Source: Gemmatimonadota bacterium (lineage in GTDB: Bacteria > Gemmatimonadota > Gemmatimonadetes > Gemmatimonadales > Gemmatimonadaceae). From it: 64,000 nt of DNA. Under the pieces are notes generated by a model. The model saw nothing but the letters and a program-made list of their open reading frames with translations, was not told where the DNA came from and searched no databases. The DNA lies in contig JADKAQ010000046.1 of NCBI GenBank assembly GCA_016719105.1, positions 1-64,000 of the forward strand. The letters run 5' to 3'. Shown here in pieces: positions 53,522-64,000 of this stretch (position 1 is the stretch's first letter; each line of letters begins with the position of its first letter). A program made the position numbers and the translations under genes.

Positions 53522-53539
53522 GGCGAGTGTGGAGGACGG

Positions 53540-56013
53540 TTACGAAGTGCGCAGTGCATCGAGCGGATCGACGCGGGAGGCACGGCGTGCGGGGAGCCAA
53601 CTGGCGAGCAGTGCAACGAGGAGGACGAAGACGACGACCACCGCCATGGCGACGGGATCGCTGGGGTGCGTGCCGTACAGCAGTTCGGCGAGCAGCGGCG
53701 TGGTGCTGCGGGCCACGACGAGGCCAGCTGCAACGCCACCGCCGCAGACCAGCAGGGCGTCACGCAGGATCATCGCGGCGATGCGCTGGCGCGAGGCGCC
53801 GAGCGCGCCGCGAATCCCGATCTCACGAGTGCGGACGCCCACGCTGTAGGCCAGGACGCCGTGCAGCCCGAGCACGGCGAGCAGGAGTCCGACGGCGGCG
53901 AAGGCGAGAATCTGCGTCGCGTTGGTGCGCACCCCACGCAGCTGATCGCCCACCTGGTCGGCAACGAGCGTGGCGAAGACCGGGCGATCGGGGACCTCGC
54001 GCACCAGGAGTTGGCGCACCGGACGCAGGAGCGGCGCCGGTGCGGCCGCCCCCTGCACCAGGAAGGTCGGGAAGGGTGTGCTGGCCTGCCGCCAGGGCCG
54101 GTACAGCTCCGCGCCATCGTCCGCAAGCAGGACGTTGGGCTGCGCCGCCTTGTTGTCGCGCACCACTCCAACGATCGAGAGCGATTGGGCGAGCCCCGGG
54201 GCCGTGTCGACGCGCACCACCTGTCCCACCGGGTTCTTCCCCGGCCACCAGCGACGGGCCGCCCACTCGTTGACCATCGCCACGGCAATCGTCCCCTCGC
54301 GATCGTCCTCGGTAAAGGCGCGACCGTTGACGACGGCAACGTCGAGCGTGCCGAAGTACTCCGGGCTCACCGCCACGGCGGCGGTGGGGACATCGCCCGG
54401 CGGGAGCGGCGTCGCCATCCCGTCGAGGGTGATGGCCGGCGAGGTGCCCCGCGCGCCTAACGGGACCGAGGCCCGCACGGCGGCGTTTGCCACGCCGGGG
54501 AGTCGCTGCAACTCGCGCAGGATCCGCTCGGTGACCGGGTGGTAGGTCGCCGGCACCCGCCACGGATGCGGGAAGCTCGGCGTCCCCTGGACCAGGCGTT
54601 GCGCCTGGAAGCCGAGGTCGACGCGCGAGAGGTGGAGCACCGACTTGGTCAGCAGCGCACCACCGGACACCAGGACGACCGCACTGGCCACCTGCGCCAT
54701 CACGAAGAGCTGTTGCAGTCGGCGCCCCCACCGCGAGGGGCTCGCCCCCGGGGTGGCGTCGCGCAGGAGTCGCTGCGGATCGAGGCGCGCCACCAGGCGG
54801 GCCGGAACGACCCCCACGATGGCCGCGGCGAGCGCCGCGACGGCGATCGCGAAGGCAATCACCCGCATGTCGAGGCGGTACTCCATCCCGGGCGGTCGCA
54901 AGGAGTCGAGGACCGACGCCGACTGCAGGGCGCCGAGCGATCCCTGCGCGAGCACGACGCCGAGGGCGCCACCGAACAGGACGAGCAGGAGGTGCTGCCG
55001 CAGCAGGTGCCCGCCCACCCGCCCGGGGGCACCGCCTAACGCGGCCCGGATCGCCAGTTCGCGCTGCTGGTGCAGCGTACGCACGAGGACGAGGTTGGCC
55101 GGTTGGCGCAGGCGATGAGCAGGATGCACCCCACCACCGCGCCGAAGACGAGGTCGTGCGACTGCGTCGAGGCGGCGTAGCGCTCGCGCAGCGGCGCCGC
55201 CGTGAGGCGCAGGCGCGGCGCCGGCGCCCGCACGCCGCCGCGCCCCCCGCCCGGGGCATCGACCACCGCAGGCGGCGCGGGCTCGAGCGTCGATAGCTCG
55301 GCACGCAGCTGTGCGAGCGTCTGCCCTGGCGCCAGGCGACCGATCGCCGTGAGCGTGCGAATGGAAGGACGCGTACTCGGATCGAGCACCGGAACGACCG
55401 GAAGCCAGAACTGCGAATTCACCTCGTGCGCGAAGCCCGGCGGCATCACGCCGACCACCGTGTACTGCGTGTCGCTCAGCTTCACGACGCGTCCGAGGAT
55501 CCCCGGGTCGGCGCCGAATTGCGAAGTCCACAGCGCGTGGCTCAGGAGCGTGACCGGAGGAGCCCCCACCTTGTCATCGTCGGCGGTGAAGGGGCGCCCC
55601 AGCTGCGGTTGCACCTGCAGCAGCGCCAGGAGGTTCGGCGAAATGACCCCACCCGTGACGAGGAGCGGCTCTCCCTTGGTCGCCAATGCCTTGCCACCAC
55701 TGCTGTAGCCGGCGACCGCATCGAGCGCGCGGAATCGATGACGCCGCAGCACCTGGTCGAACGTCTCGTAGGAGACGTCGCAGGCCACGCGACATCCGCG
55801 TCCCTCCGCCGAGCGCGCCTCGCCCCCCTCGTCGATCGGCACCTCGCTCAGCAGGACCAGGCGATCGCCATCCGGAAACGGGAGCGCGCGGAATCGCACC
55901 GCATCGATGACGGCGAAGGCCGCCGCGCTCGCGCCAATCGCGAGGGCGAGCGAGAGGACCGCCGTGACCGTGAAGCCCGGGGTGCGCAGTAGTGCGCGAA
56001 GCGCGAGACGCAT
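53540..56013 (-). pseudogene. ABC transporter permease (MacB/FtsX type), one frameshift
   Basis: From ATG 56013: MRLALRALLRTPGFTVTAVL, a first membrane helix, MacB periplasmic domain (VSYETFDQVLRRHRF, YTVVGVMPPGFAHEV), then GCILLIACAN where the frame breaks at about 55100-55106. In the next frame ANLVLVRTLHQQRELAIRAALGG continues to a second periplasmic domain and the final FtsX segments (GVRTREIGIRGALGAS, PARRASRVDPLDALRTS). One missing base in the expected A-N-x-A-N-L motif repairs it to about 825 residues, so consensus error is likely. Unlike the 2635 copy it lacks the cytoplasmic leader and has no padR neighbour. A MacB-like ATPase must be supplied from elsewhere. Confidence 0.8.
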
Positions 56014-56253
56014 CTGCCTATTCTGGCGCCAAACCGGCCGTTGTCGAGCCTGACTTGTCGATGGTGGAGCGTTCCCGACCTGAGCTTGCAGCGTGGTGGG
56101 CGGGGTGACGAGGAGGGCGCGCGGAGGGCGCACGACCCACGTGCGGGACGCGCATTGACGCGGAGCGCGACGGTCGGGCAATGTTGCCGACCACGATCTC
56201 CACCGCCGATGTGCGGTCGTTCGTCGCCGTCCACCCACGCTCCGTCCGTCGCC

Positions 56254-57867
56254 ATGCCTCGCTTCGCCCTTCGCCTCCCCACCGCCGCCACCATCGGGGC
56301 CCTGATCGGTGCCGTGCTCTGCCTCGCCACCGTCGTCCAGGCGCAGGGGACGCGCAACGACGCCAAGGCCCCGCCGGCCGCCTTTGCCGATGCGGCGCGC
56401 GACGCCAAGCTCGCCTCCGCGTATCCGGCGATCGACCGGCTCATGCGCGACTTCGCCGAGCGATCGAAGGTGCCGGGGATCGCCTACGGGATCGTCATCG
56501 ACGGGAAGGTGGTGCACGTGGGGGTCTCGGGACTGCGCAACGTCGGCACCAACGCCGCGGTCGACACCGCCACGGTCTTCCGCATCGCGTCGATGACCAA
56601 GAGCTTCACCGCTGCGGCCATCCTCCAACTGCGCGATGCCGGCAAGCTCTCCTTGGACGACCCGGCGGAGCGCTACATCCCCGAGCTGGCGCGGTTGCGT
56701 TACCCCACCACCGACTCACCGCGCATCACCATCCGCCACCTGCTGAGTCACTCCGAGGGCTTCCCCGAGGACAACCCGTGGGGTGACCAGCAGCTCTCGG
56801 CCACCGACGAGGCCATGGCGCGCATGATGCGCGCGGGGATCCCCTTCTCCACCGCCCCCGGGACCGCGTACGAGTACTCCAACTTCGGCTTCGCCATCCT
56901 CGGGCGGATCGTGAGCCGCGTGTCGGGGATGCCGTATGCCCGCTACGTGCAGCTGCGCATCCTCCGCCCGTTAGGCATGTCGGTCACCACGCTCGAGGCG
57001 CGCGACGTCCCCGAATCGCGGCTGGCGCATGGCTATCGCCGGCAGGACGACCGCTGGCTCGAGGAGGAGCAGCTCCCCGACGGATCGTTCGGGGCAATGG
57101 GCGGGATGCTGACCTCGGTGGCCGACCTGTCGCGCTGGGTGGGATTCATGCTGGACGCCTGGCCGCCCCGCGATGGCGACGAGGGACGGGTGCTGAGCCG
57201 TGCCTCACGCCGCGAGATGCAACAGGTCTGGCGCTTCAACGGCGGCAGCGCGGTGCGCGACGCCGCCGGGAACCCGGTGCTGAGCGCCGGGGGCTACGGC
57301 TACGGCCTGGGCGTGCGCCAGACCTGTCGCTTCCGCATCACCGTCGCCCATTCCGGTGGGCTCCCGGGCTTCGGCTCGCAGATGCGATGGCTCCCGGAGC
57401 AGGGGGTCGGGATCGTCGCGATGGGGAACCTCACCTACACCGGGTGGGGGAGCGTCATCGACCAGGCGTACGACGTCCTCGCCGCCACCGGGGGACTCGA
57501 GCCGCGCCAACCGCAACCCGCCCCGGTCCTCGCGCGCCTGCGCGACGACGTCACGCGCCTCGTCACCCGCTGGGATGATGCGCTCGCCGATAGCGTGGCC
57601 GCCATGAACCTGTACCGCGACGAGTCCAAGGAGCGTCGCCGCGCCGCTATCGAGCGGGTGCGGCTGCAGGCGGGGGACCGTTGTGCCCCTCAAGGGGGCT
57701 TCGTGGCGGAGAACGCCCTGCGCGGGCGCTGGCGGCTGCGTTGCGCCACCGGCGACCTGCGCGTGGAAATCACCCTGGCGCCGACCACCCCGGCGCGGGT
57801 GCAATTCCTCAGCGTGACCGCCCTCGGACGCGACGAATCGCTCGCCCTGCCCGCGGCCTGTCGCTGA
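56254..57867 (+). CDS. Secreted serine hydrolase, beta-lactamase/class C-like
   Basis: 537 residues. Signal peptide about 1-31 (ending ATVVQAQG). The penicillin-binding-protein-like fold shows all three motifs: SMTK (Ser/Lys pair in FRIASMTKSFTAAAIL), YSN (YEYSNFGFAILG) and HSG (VAHSGGLPGFGSQ, in place of KTG). The class includes esterases, D-aminopeptidases and beta-lactamases. A C-terminal stretch of about 110 residues after the catalytic domain (from LARLRDDVTRL) is of unknown role and carries two Cys pairs. Its start is 240 nt from the divergent permease gene. Confidence 0.9.
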   Translation: MPRFALRLPTAATIGALIGAVLCLATVVQAQGTRNDAKAPPAAFADAARDAKLASAYPAIDRLMRDFAERSKVPGIAYGIVIDGKVVHVGVSGLRNVGTNAAVDTATVFRIASMTKSFTAAAILQLRDAGKLSLDDPAERYIPELARLRYPTTDSPRITIRHLLSHSEGFPEDNPWGDQQLSATDEAMARMMRAGIPFSTAPGTAYEYSNFGFAILGRIVSRVSGMPYARYVQLRILRPLGMSVTTLEARDVPESRLAHGYRRQDDRWLEEEQLPDGSFGAMGGMLTSVADLSRWVGFMLDAWPPRDGDEGRVLSRASRREMQQVWRFNGGSAVRDAAGNPVLSAGGYGYGLGVRQTCRFRITVAHSGGLPGFGSQMRWLPEQGVGIVAMGNLTYTGWGSVIDQAYDVLAATGGLEPRQPQPAPVLARLRDDVTRLVTRWDDALADSVAAMNLYRDESKERRRAAIERVRLQAGDRCAPQGGFVAENALRGRWRLRCATGDLRVEITLAPTTPARVQFLSVTALGRDESLALPAACR

Positions 57868-58044
57868 CCACGCGGGCGCCTGTGATGCAGCGCACACGGC
57901 ACGTGCCGCACAGGGCGCGGTCGCTCCCCTGCACGACGGGGGGGCGGCGGTGTGGCGAGGGGGTCCCGTGGATCGTCTGAGTAGTGCCCCGGCCGCTCGC
58001 TCCAGGGCAGACGTTTCCCTGCCCTGCGCCCCGCCCCGCCCTCG
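57868..58044. other. Spacer with a 12-bp palindrome
   Basis: This 177-nt gap contains the perfect palindrome CGGCACGTGCCG (57897-57908), an E-box-like centre CACGTG. It could be an operator for the large signalling gene downstream. No clear promoter is seen. Confidence 0.35.
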
Positions 58045-61000
58045 GTGTCCTCGTCGCTGTCCGACGTCACAGCCGCCATCCCTGCCGACGAACTTCGTGC
58101 ACTGATTGACCGCGCACGACTGCGAGCGGCAGTCGAGGCGTGACGAGGCGCGCGCACTGTACGAATCGGCGCTGTGGCGGATGCGCCCGCCGATGACGGG
58201 CTTCAGCGTGACCAGCATCGTGCGCTGGATCGCCCGCACCTACCTCGCCGACGCGATGTTCGACGAGGCCCGCGACTGCCTGGAACTCTCGCTCGCCATC
58301 GCCGAGCAGACGGGCGACGTGGCCGGGACCGGACACTCCATCAACCAGCTGGCGGTGTTGCACTGGCAGCTGGGGGACCTGGACAACGCCAAGCGGTTGT
58401 ACCTGACGGCGCGCGAACATGCCACGCGGTCGGACGACGCGTCGCTGGTGGCGATGACCTCGACCAACCTCGGCGTCATCGCCTCGGTGCGCGGCGACCA
58501 GGAGCAGGCGCTGCGCTACTTCGAGAGCAGCCTGCGCGAGTATCGCCTGCTGGGGATGTCGCGCGACGTCTGCATCGCGCTCAACAACGTCGGGCTCGTC
58601 CACACGCGGCTTACGCACTGGGACGACGCCGACCAGGCGTTCAGCCAGGCGCTCGAGGTGGCGCACACGCTGCGCGACGTGGAGATCGCCACGCAGCTCG
58701 AGATCAACCTGGCCCAGGTGGCGATGCACCGCGGCGATCTCGACACGGCGCGCCGGCTGGTGGAGCGGGCACTCCTCACCGCGCAGGCCCACCGCCTGGG
58801 CGATTCGCTCGGCGGAGCCTACAAGCTTGCAGCAGCGATCGCGCGCTCGCAGGGTGACCTGGATGGCGCGCTGGCCTCGCTCGAGCGCGCCGCCGACGTC
58901 GCCACGCAGCGCGGCAACGGCCTGCTGCTCGCCGAGGTCGAACGCGACCGCTCCAAGGTGCACCGGCAACTGGGCCGGAACCGCGATGCCCTGCAGAGCC
59001 TCAACATCTCGCACCGCCTGTTCACCAGGCTGCAGGCGCGCCAGGACATGGCGGCGATCGCGCAGGAAACGCGCGCACTCGAGGGCGACTTCCTCGAACT
59101 GGCCCGCCGCTGGGGCGAATCGACCGAGTCGAAGGACCAGTACACGCAGGGGCACTGCGAGCGGGTGGCCGACCTGTCGTGCCGCCTCGCCGCGGTGGCC
59201 GGGGTCGAGGCGGGGGAGCTGCTCTGGTTCCGCATCGGGGCACTGCTCCACGACGTCGGCAAGCTGATCGTCCCCTCCGAGGTGCTCAACAAGCCGGGGC
59301 GCCTAACGAAAGAGGAGTGGGAGCTGATGAAGCGCCACCCGATCGCCGGCGTCGAGCTGCTGTCGGAGGTGGAGTTTCCGTGGGACGTGTTGCCGATCGT
59401 GCGGTCGCACCACGAGTGCTGGGATGGTTCGGGCTACCCCGACGGGCTGGTGGGTGAGGAGATCCCGATGGTCGCCCGCATCGTCTGCCTGGCCGACGTG
59501 TACGACGCCCTCACGACTGAGCGCAGCTACAAGCGCGCGCTCCCGCATGACGAGGCCATCGACGTCATGCGGCGCGATGCCGGGCGCCAGTTCGACCCGG
59601 AGCTCTTCGGCATCTTCGAGCGGCTCATGCGCCATCAGGGAGCCTCCGCCCTGGCCGCCGAGCCGAGCGAGGCGGAGCAGGTGAGGGAGCGCCGCGGACG
59701 GGCCACGATGGACGAGCTGACCGGGCTCCCCACGCGGCGCGCCTTCGTCGAGGCCGCGCGGTTGCAGCTGTCGACCGCCACCGAGGCGTCGCCGCTCGCC
59801 CTGGCCGTCATCGACGTTGACCACTTCAAGTCGGTCAACGACACCTTCGGCCACCTCACCGGCGACAACGTGCTCGAGGTCGTCGCCAAGGTCCTCTCCG
59901 AAGGGTCGCGCCCCACCGACGTCGTCGGACGCTACGCCGGCGACGAGTTCGTGATCCTCCTCCCCGATACCGACGCCTCCGACGCGCAGCGCTTCTGCGA
60001 GCGGCTGCGCGAGGCCGTCGGACAGCGCCGCATCCCCGTGCGCGGCGCCGAGGAACGGTGGGTCGGCGTCTCGCTCTCCATCGGTGTCGCGGTCGCGCCG
60101 CGCAACGGCGAGTCGTTCGAGGACCTCTTCGCCTCCGCCGACCGCGCGCTGTACGAGGCCAAGCGCCGCGGCCGCAATGCCGTCGCCGTGGCGAGCCGCG
60201 ACGGCGAGGTGGGCAAGCCGCGCCTCAACGTCCAGCACTTCGTGGGACGGCAGGCGGAGGTCGCCCGCCTGCGCGAGCGCGTGGAAGCCTGCGTGCGCGG
60301 CGAACCCGGGCTGGTCGCCGTCATCGGCGAAGCCGGCGTGGGGAAGACGACGCTCGTGCAGCGCATGACGTCGGAGATTCGCCTCCGCACCGGGACGCTC
60401 GTCACGGCGCGCGCCCTGGAACCCGATGTCCGCCCCCCCTTCGGCGTCTGGGCCGACATCGTCTCCCAACTCCACCAGCTGCGCATCGTCCCCGCGCAGC
60501 GCTGGCCGCAGCTCGCCCGGATCGTGCCGGCGCTGCAGGCCGAGCACGAGGCGAGCGGCGAGGCCGATGCCACCAGTTCGTCGAAATACGCCCTGCTCGA
60601 CGAGCTGGTGACCTACATTCGCACAGCGGCCGCCTCGCGTCCGCTGATGCTCGTCCTCGACGACGTGCAGTGGGCCGACCACGCCTCGTGGGAGGCGCTC
60701 GAGCACCTGCTCGGGGCGGTCGATCACGACCGCCTGCTCATGTGCCTGACGATTCGCCGCGAGGACGCGCAGCAGTTCGAGACGAGCCGTCGCCGCCTGT
60801 CGCGCCACGAGAGCTATCGCGAGCTCCGCCTCGAACGCCTCTCCCCCTCCGAGGTGGGGGAGTGGCTCGCCGACATCCTGCACCAGGCCGAGCGCGAAGG
60901 CGAACTCGCCGAGTATCTCTACCGCTACACCGAGGGAAACCCGCTCTTCGTCGTGCAGGTGCTGCAGACGCTGGTGGACGAAGGGGTGCTGTGGTACGGC

Positions 61001-62770
61001 GGCAAGCGGTGGGAATGGTCGACGATCCACGCGTTGCAGCTCCCGGCCGCCGTCGACGACCTCCTCGCCCGCCGCCTCTCGCGCCTCGCGCCGTCCACGG
61101 CCCAGACGATGACGACCGCCGCCGTCATCGGGCGGACCTTCGAGTTCGACCTGCTGCAACGGGCCACCGAGCTGGACGAGGACGCCCTCATCGACGCCAT
61201 TGACGAGGCAGTGGCCGTCGGAGTGCTGGACAGCGCGATCGACCGCGACGCCGATCGCTACCAGTTCGCGCACACGCTGCTGGCCGACGCCCTCATCCGG
61301 CAGGCCAACCCCCGGCGCATCCGGCGGCTTCACGCGCGAGTGGCCGAGGTGCTGGCGGCCGAGCGCCCGGACGCCCACACCGAAATCGCGGTCCACTTCG
61401 ACGCCGCGGGCGACGACGGGCGCGCCTACGACTTCGCGCTGCGGTCGGGCAATCGGGCGGCCAGCATCTACGCCCTCGAGGATGCGATCGCCTCGTACGA
61501 GATCGCCGTGCGTCGCGCCCCCAGCGAGACGGCGCGCCTGGAAGCGCGCCTCGCGCTGATCGATGTCGCCCGCATCGCCGGCAAGCTCGATGCGGCGAGC
61601 GCCGCCTGCGACGCGGCGCGCGCCGACCTCGGGCGCGAGGACACCCCGGCGCGCCTTCGCGTGGCGCGGCGCGCCCTGCAGCTGCAACTCCTGCAGGCCC
61701 GCAACTTCCCCGAAGTCGTCTCGCAAGGGCGCCTCCTCCTCGCCGAGGCACGTGCGATCGGCGCGCGCGAGGAATCGGTCCTCATCCTCGCCAGCATCGC
61801 CGACGCCCACACGCGCCTGAGCCAGCGCGCCGACGCCGAACGCGAGGCACGCGCCGCCACCGCCGAGGCCGAGCAACTGGGCGACGACCTCCTCATCGCC
61901 GACGCACGCCTGCGCCTGGGCGCCGCCCTGATCGAAGTGTCGCCGCACGAGTCGTTGCTGGAATTCGAGGCGGCCCGCCAACGCTTCGACGCCCGCGGCA
62001 ATCGTTTCGGCGTCATCCGCTGCCTGGTCAACAGCGGGATCATCCACGCGCGCCGCGGCGCAGGGGAATCGGCACAGCAGGCCTACGAACAGGCGCAGCG
62101 CGCCGCCGAGGAGGCCAACATCCCCGACCTCGGCGGACTCGCCGCCCTCAACCTGGGCATCCTCTTCCAGATGACGGGGAACTTCGACCGCGCCCACGCG
62201 TCGTACGCATACGCGGAGCGCATGTTCGCCAAGGTGCATAACGACGGTCGCCGATTGGCCGCCATGTACAACAGCGCCAACCTCTCCCTCGAGCAGGGAG
62301 ACGCCGTGGCCGCACACGACATGTACGAGCGCGTGCACGACATGGCTACCGAACTGAAGGTCGTCGACATCGAAGTGGGGGCGCTCGCAGGCGCCGGACT
62401 CGCGGCGCTCGCGCTTGGCTACGTCGACCAGGCACTCCTCTCACGCCGACGCGCCACCGAGCGGAGCGCCGTCCTCGGCGCCACCTGGTACCAGGGGCGT
62501 GAATTGCTGGAGGCGCTCGAGGTGAGGTACCTCGTTGCAACCGAGCGTCATGCGCAGGCCGGCGCGGCGTTCGACAAGGCGCGGGCGCTGGCCACAACTA
62601 TTGATGAAGGGGCTGCGCTCTGGCTGGTGGCCGAGTGTGCCCCCGCGCTGGCCCGCTCCAACGACGGGCGATACGACGCGATCATCCGCGAGGCGCACGA
62701 CCGCGCGGCCGAGTACGGACTGCGCCCGCTTGCTGCGCGGCTGGCCGCCGCGCTTCGCCAGCCGCTCTAG
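58045..62770 (+). CDS. TPR / HD-GYP / GGDEF / STAND-ATPase / TPR signalling protein
   Basis: About 1575 residues, cytoplasmic, no membrane segment. N-terminal TPRs (58.1-59.1 kb); HD-GYP phosphodiesterase (LLHDVGKLIVP, SHHECWDGSGYPDGL, LADVYDALT); GGDEF cyclase (MDELTGLPTRRAF, VIDVDHFKSVND, RYAGDEFVILLPD) with an inhibitory I-site RPTD exactly five residues before AGDEF; STAND/AAA ATPase (FVGRQAEVARL, Walker A GEAGVGKTTL, Walker B MLVLDDVQWAD, YTEGNPLFVVQVL); then a long C-terminal TPR array. Both c-di-GMP domains look catalytically complete. No DNA-binding domain is seen. The best N-terminus is GTG 58045 (MSSSLSDVTAAIPADELRAL), which hits TGA at 58141; one frameshift near 58135-58145 joins it to the ATG-58106 frame. 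If no shift exists, the start is 58106. Confidence 0.88.
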
Positions 62771-62781
62771 TCGCGCGCGGC

Positions 62782-62807
62782 GCCGGTGGGGGCCCCCCAC
62801 CGCCGGC
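62782..62807 (+). terminator. Terminator hairpin after the signalling gene
   Basis: GCCGGTGGGG and CCCCACC-CCGGC arms (one bulged G) form a strong stem 12 nt past the TAG stop. No T tract follows. The rest of the gap to 63079 shows nothing I recognise apart from AAGGAG followed by an ATG at 63005. Confidence 0.55.
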
Positions 62808-63079
62808 TGTGCGTGGTCGCGCCAACGCCTTGTGTTGCAGCGCACCAACGTGAGTGCGCGCACATCACCCCACGCGGCACTTTCGTCGCCCGCCCGGTTC
62901 GGTCGAGATGACGCGACCCGTGAGCAGGTGGCGGACATCCTGACCGAATCGCGGTCACGATGCCCGAACGGAGAACCAGCTAAAGCGTGTGTTTTCAAGG
63001 AGTTATGCTGGCACGAGCCCTGCTTTGCATAGCGGCGAACGTCGGATCGCCTTCACTCTGGCCTCGAGCTACTACTTCC

Positions 63080-63766
63080 ATGCATCACATCACCAAGCGC
63101 ATCCCGAAGCTGGCCGGTCTCGCTTTCGCCGCCCTGCTCGCGGCCTGCTCCGCCGACACCTCCACGAGCCCGGCGACTGCCGCGCCCGATCCGGCGATGA
63201 ATGTCGCCGCGCCGGAGATGCCCAGCGAAGTGCTGCAGCAGGCGGTCGCGGCGCAGGAAGTCGACGCGCCGATCCCGACCGATCCGCGCCACGCGACCAT
63301 GGCCTCGACGTATCCGGCGAACGCGGTGACGTATCAGTTCACGATCGATCCTCGCTATGGTTGGAAGGTGATCTTCGGGACGCACATGGTGACGTTCCCG
63401 GCGCAGACCATCTGCGACCCGGCGGCGAGCAGCTACGGCCCCGATTCCTGGCTCGATGCGTGTCCGAAGCTCGGCACCCCCATCACGATCACGGCGACGA
63501 CGTGGATCGATGCGCAGGGGCGGCCGCAGATCGACTTCGCCAACGCCATCCGCTTCTATCCCAACGGTCGCAACCAGCTTCCGGCGATCTACCTGCGTGA
63601 CGCCTGGGCGGCGGCCAACTCGTGGGGTCGTATCGACTACTGCTCGAGCACGGGGTGCGTGGACGAGGCCGCCGTCGATCCGGTGCTCGGCACGCAGCGC
63701 GACATGTACACGGGTTACCTCTTCCGCCTGATCCGCCACTTCTCCGGTTACAACGTCTGGGCGTAA
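63080..63766 (+). CDS. Lipoprotein of unknown family
   Basis: 228 residues. MHHITKRIPKLAGLAFAALLAACS is a lipoprotein signal with lipobox LAAC and Ser at +2. The mature part begins with a Thr/Ala/Pro linker, then a compact domain with four Cys (TICDPAAS, LDACPKLG, DYCSSTGCVDEA) that could form two disulfides, and an aromatic C-terminus HFSGYNVWA. I do not recognise the family. An upstream ATG at 63005 in the same frame has a better AAGGAG site but would put the signal peptide 25 residues in, so 63080 is preferred. It follows the signalling gene by 309 nt. Confidence 0.75.
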   Translation: MHHITKRIPKLAGLAFAALLAACSADTSTSPATAAPDPAMNVAAPEMPSEVLQQAVAAQEVDAPIPTDPRHATMASTYPANAVTYQFTIDPRYGWKVIFGTHMVTFPAQTICDPAASSYGPDSWLDACPKLGTPITITATTWIDAQGRPQIDFANAIRFYPNGRNQLPAIYLRDAWAAANSWGRIDYCSSTGCVDEAAVDPVLGTQRDMYTGYLFRLIRHFSGYNVWA

Positions 63767-63802
63767 CTCGCCTTCCCTCATACACCAACCGGAGACACTC
63801 CA

Positions 63803-63877
63803 ATGCACCAGACACTCACCGGCTCGCTGGCGCGAGGGATGATCCTCGCGACGAGCGGCTGGCTCCTCGCCAACTGA
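63803..63877 (+). CDS. Possible 24-codon ORF
   Basis: ATG after CGGAGACACTCCA gives MHQTLTGSLARGMILATSGW and four more residues to TGA. It is a short hydrophobic peptide with a plausible GGAG site, 36 nt past the lipoprotein stop. It could be a small membrane peptide, the start of a frameshifted gene, or chance. Confidence 0.25.
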   Translation: MHQTLTGSLARGMILATSGWLLAN

Positions 63878-63903
63878 TCCACCGCTGACCTGAAGCGCTC
63901 GTT

Positions 63904-63978
63904 CCGCTCCCGATGCAGGTGCCGACTCGGCATCAACGGGAGCGGCGACAGCCCGAAGGGTGATCCGTTCACGGATCG
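63904..63978. other. Two strong inverted repeats near the window end
   Basis: CCGCTCCCG/CGGGAGCGG arms (63904-63912, 63937-63945) with an inner ATGC/GCAT pairing form one long hairpin. GATCCGT-TC-ACGGATC (63963-63978) forms a second. They may terminate the lipoprotein transcript or belong to a structured RNA cut off by the window edge. Confidence 0.4.
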
Positions 63979-64000
63979 CACATCGCCACGGATTGAGGCA

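Noticed and set aside
59303..62338. Minus-strand open frame of about 1010 codons opposite the signalling protein
   Set aside because: Antisense shadow; HD-GYP, GGDEF and ATPase motifs are all on the plus strand.

Overview
The window is very GC-rich and gene-dense. It carries no rRNA, tRNA, CRISPR array or transposase that I can see. The content points to a Gemmatimonadota-like bacterium, with Acidobacteriota as the main alternative: PadR plus acidobacterial-type ABC permeases, SusC/SusD outside an obvious Bacteroidota base composition, giant FG-GAP/ASPIC lipoproteins and many lipoprotein signal peptides. This placement is inference.

Layout. 0-5.4 kb: an error-rich or decayed stretch with a broken FG-GAP/ASPIC lipoprotein (-), a PadR regulator and a frameshifted ABC permease. 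5.4-11.4 kb: an alpha-glucan operon (4-alpha-glucanotransferase, SLC45-type MFS permease, secreted GH13 enzyme) followed by a VOC protein and a disrupted AhpD-like gene with an in-frame TGA at a redox-Cys position. 11.5-17.6 kb: a DUF3179 membrane protein, a Gfo/Idh/MocA oxidoreductase with a TIM-barrel sugar isomerase, a small secreted protein, a PLP decarboxylase and an SMR-like protein. 17.6-20.8 kb: a sigma-54 response regulator and histidine kinase pair. 20.9-24.5 kb: a beta-propeller lipoprotein divergent from a D-aminoacylase-like amidohydrolase.

24.4-49.4 kb is a carbohydrate-utilisation island. It holds trehalase plus a second MFS permease (-), and an invertase-like glycosidase plus P-loop kinase (+). 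On the minus strand it also holds an apparent eight-gene operon running from 46.7 down to 29.4 kb: SusC, SusD, FG-GAP/ASPIC lipoprotein, vanadium-haloperoxidase/PAP2 lipoprotein, GH97 alpha-glucosidase, second FG-GAP/ASPIC lipoprotein, sodium:solute symporter and a small membrane protein. A secreted debranching-type protein is read divergently. LacI-type palindromes centred on AACGTT lie both upstream of the glucanotransferase and in the susC leader, so the two clusters may share one maltose/glucan repressor that is not in this window.

49.5-64 kb: a glutaminyl cyclase lipoprotein, a ROK sugar kinase, a penicillin-acylase family lipoprotein, a frameshifted ABC permease, a beta-lactamase-like serine hydrolase, a very large TPR/HD-GYP/GGDEF/STAND-ATPase/TPR signalling protein and a small lipoprotein of unknown family.

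Two things deserve most attention. The word GTTAGGC (usually CGTTAGGC) recurs 27 times; it supplies most visible TTA leucine codons, several stop codons and a few antisense or intergenic copies. The AhpD-like gene has TGA in place of the second CxxC cysteine, followed 17 nt later by a GGTC-loop hairpin of bacterial SECIS type. Single-base frameshifts in several otherwise conserved genes suggest consensus errors in part of the sequence.
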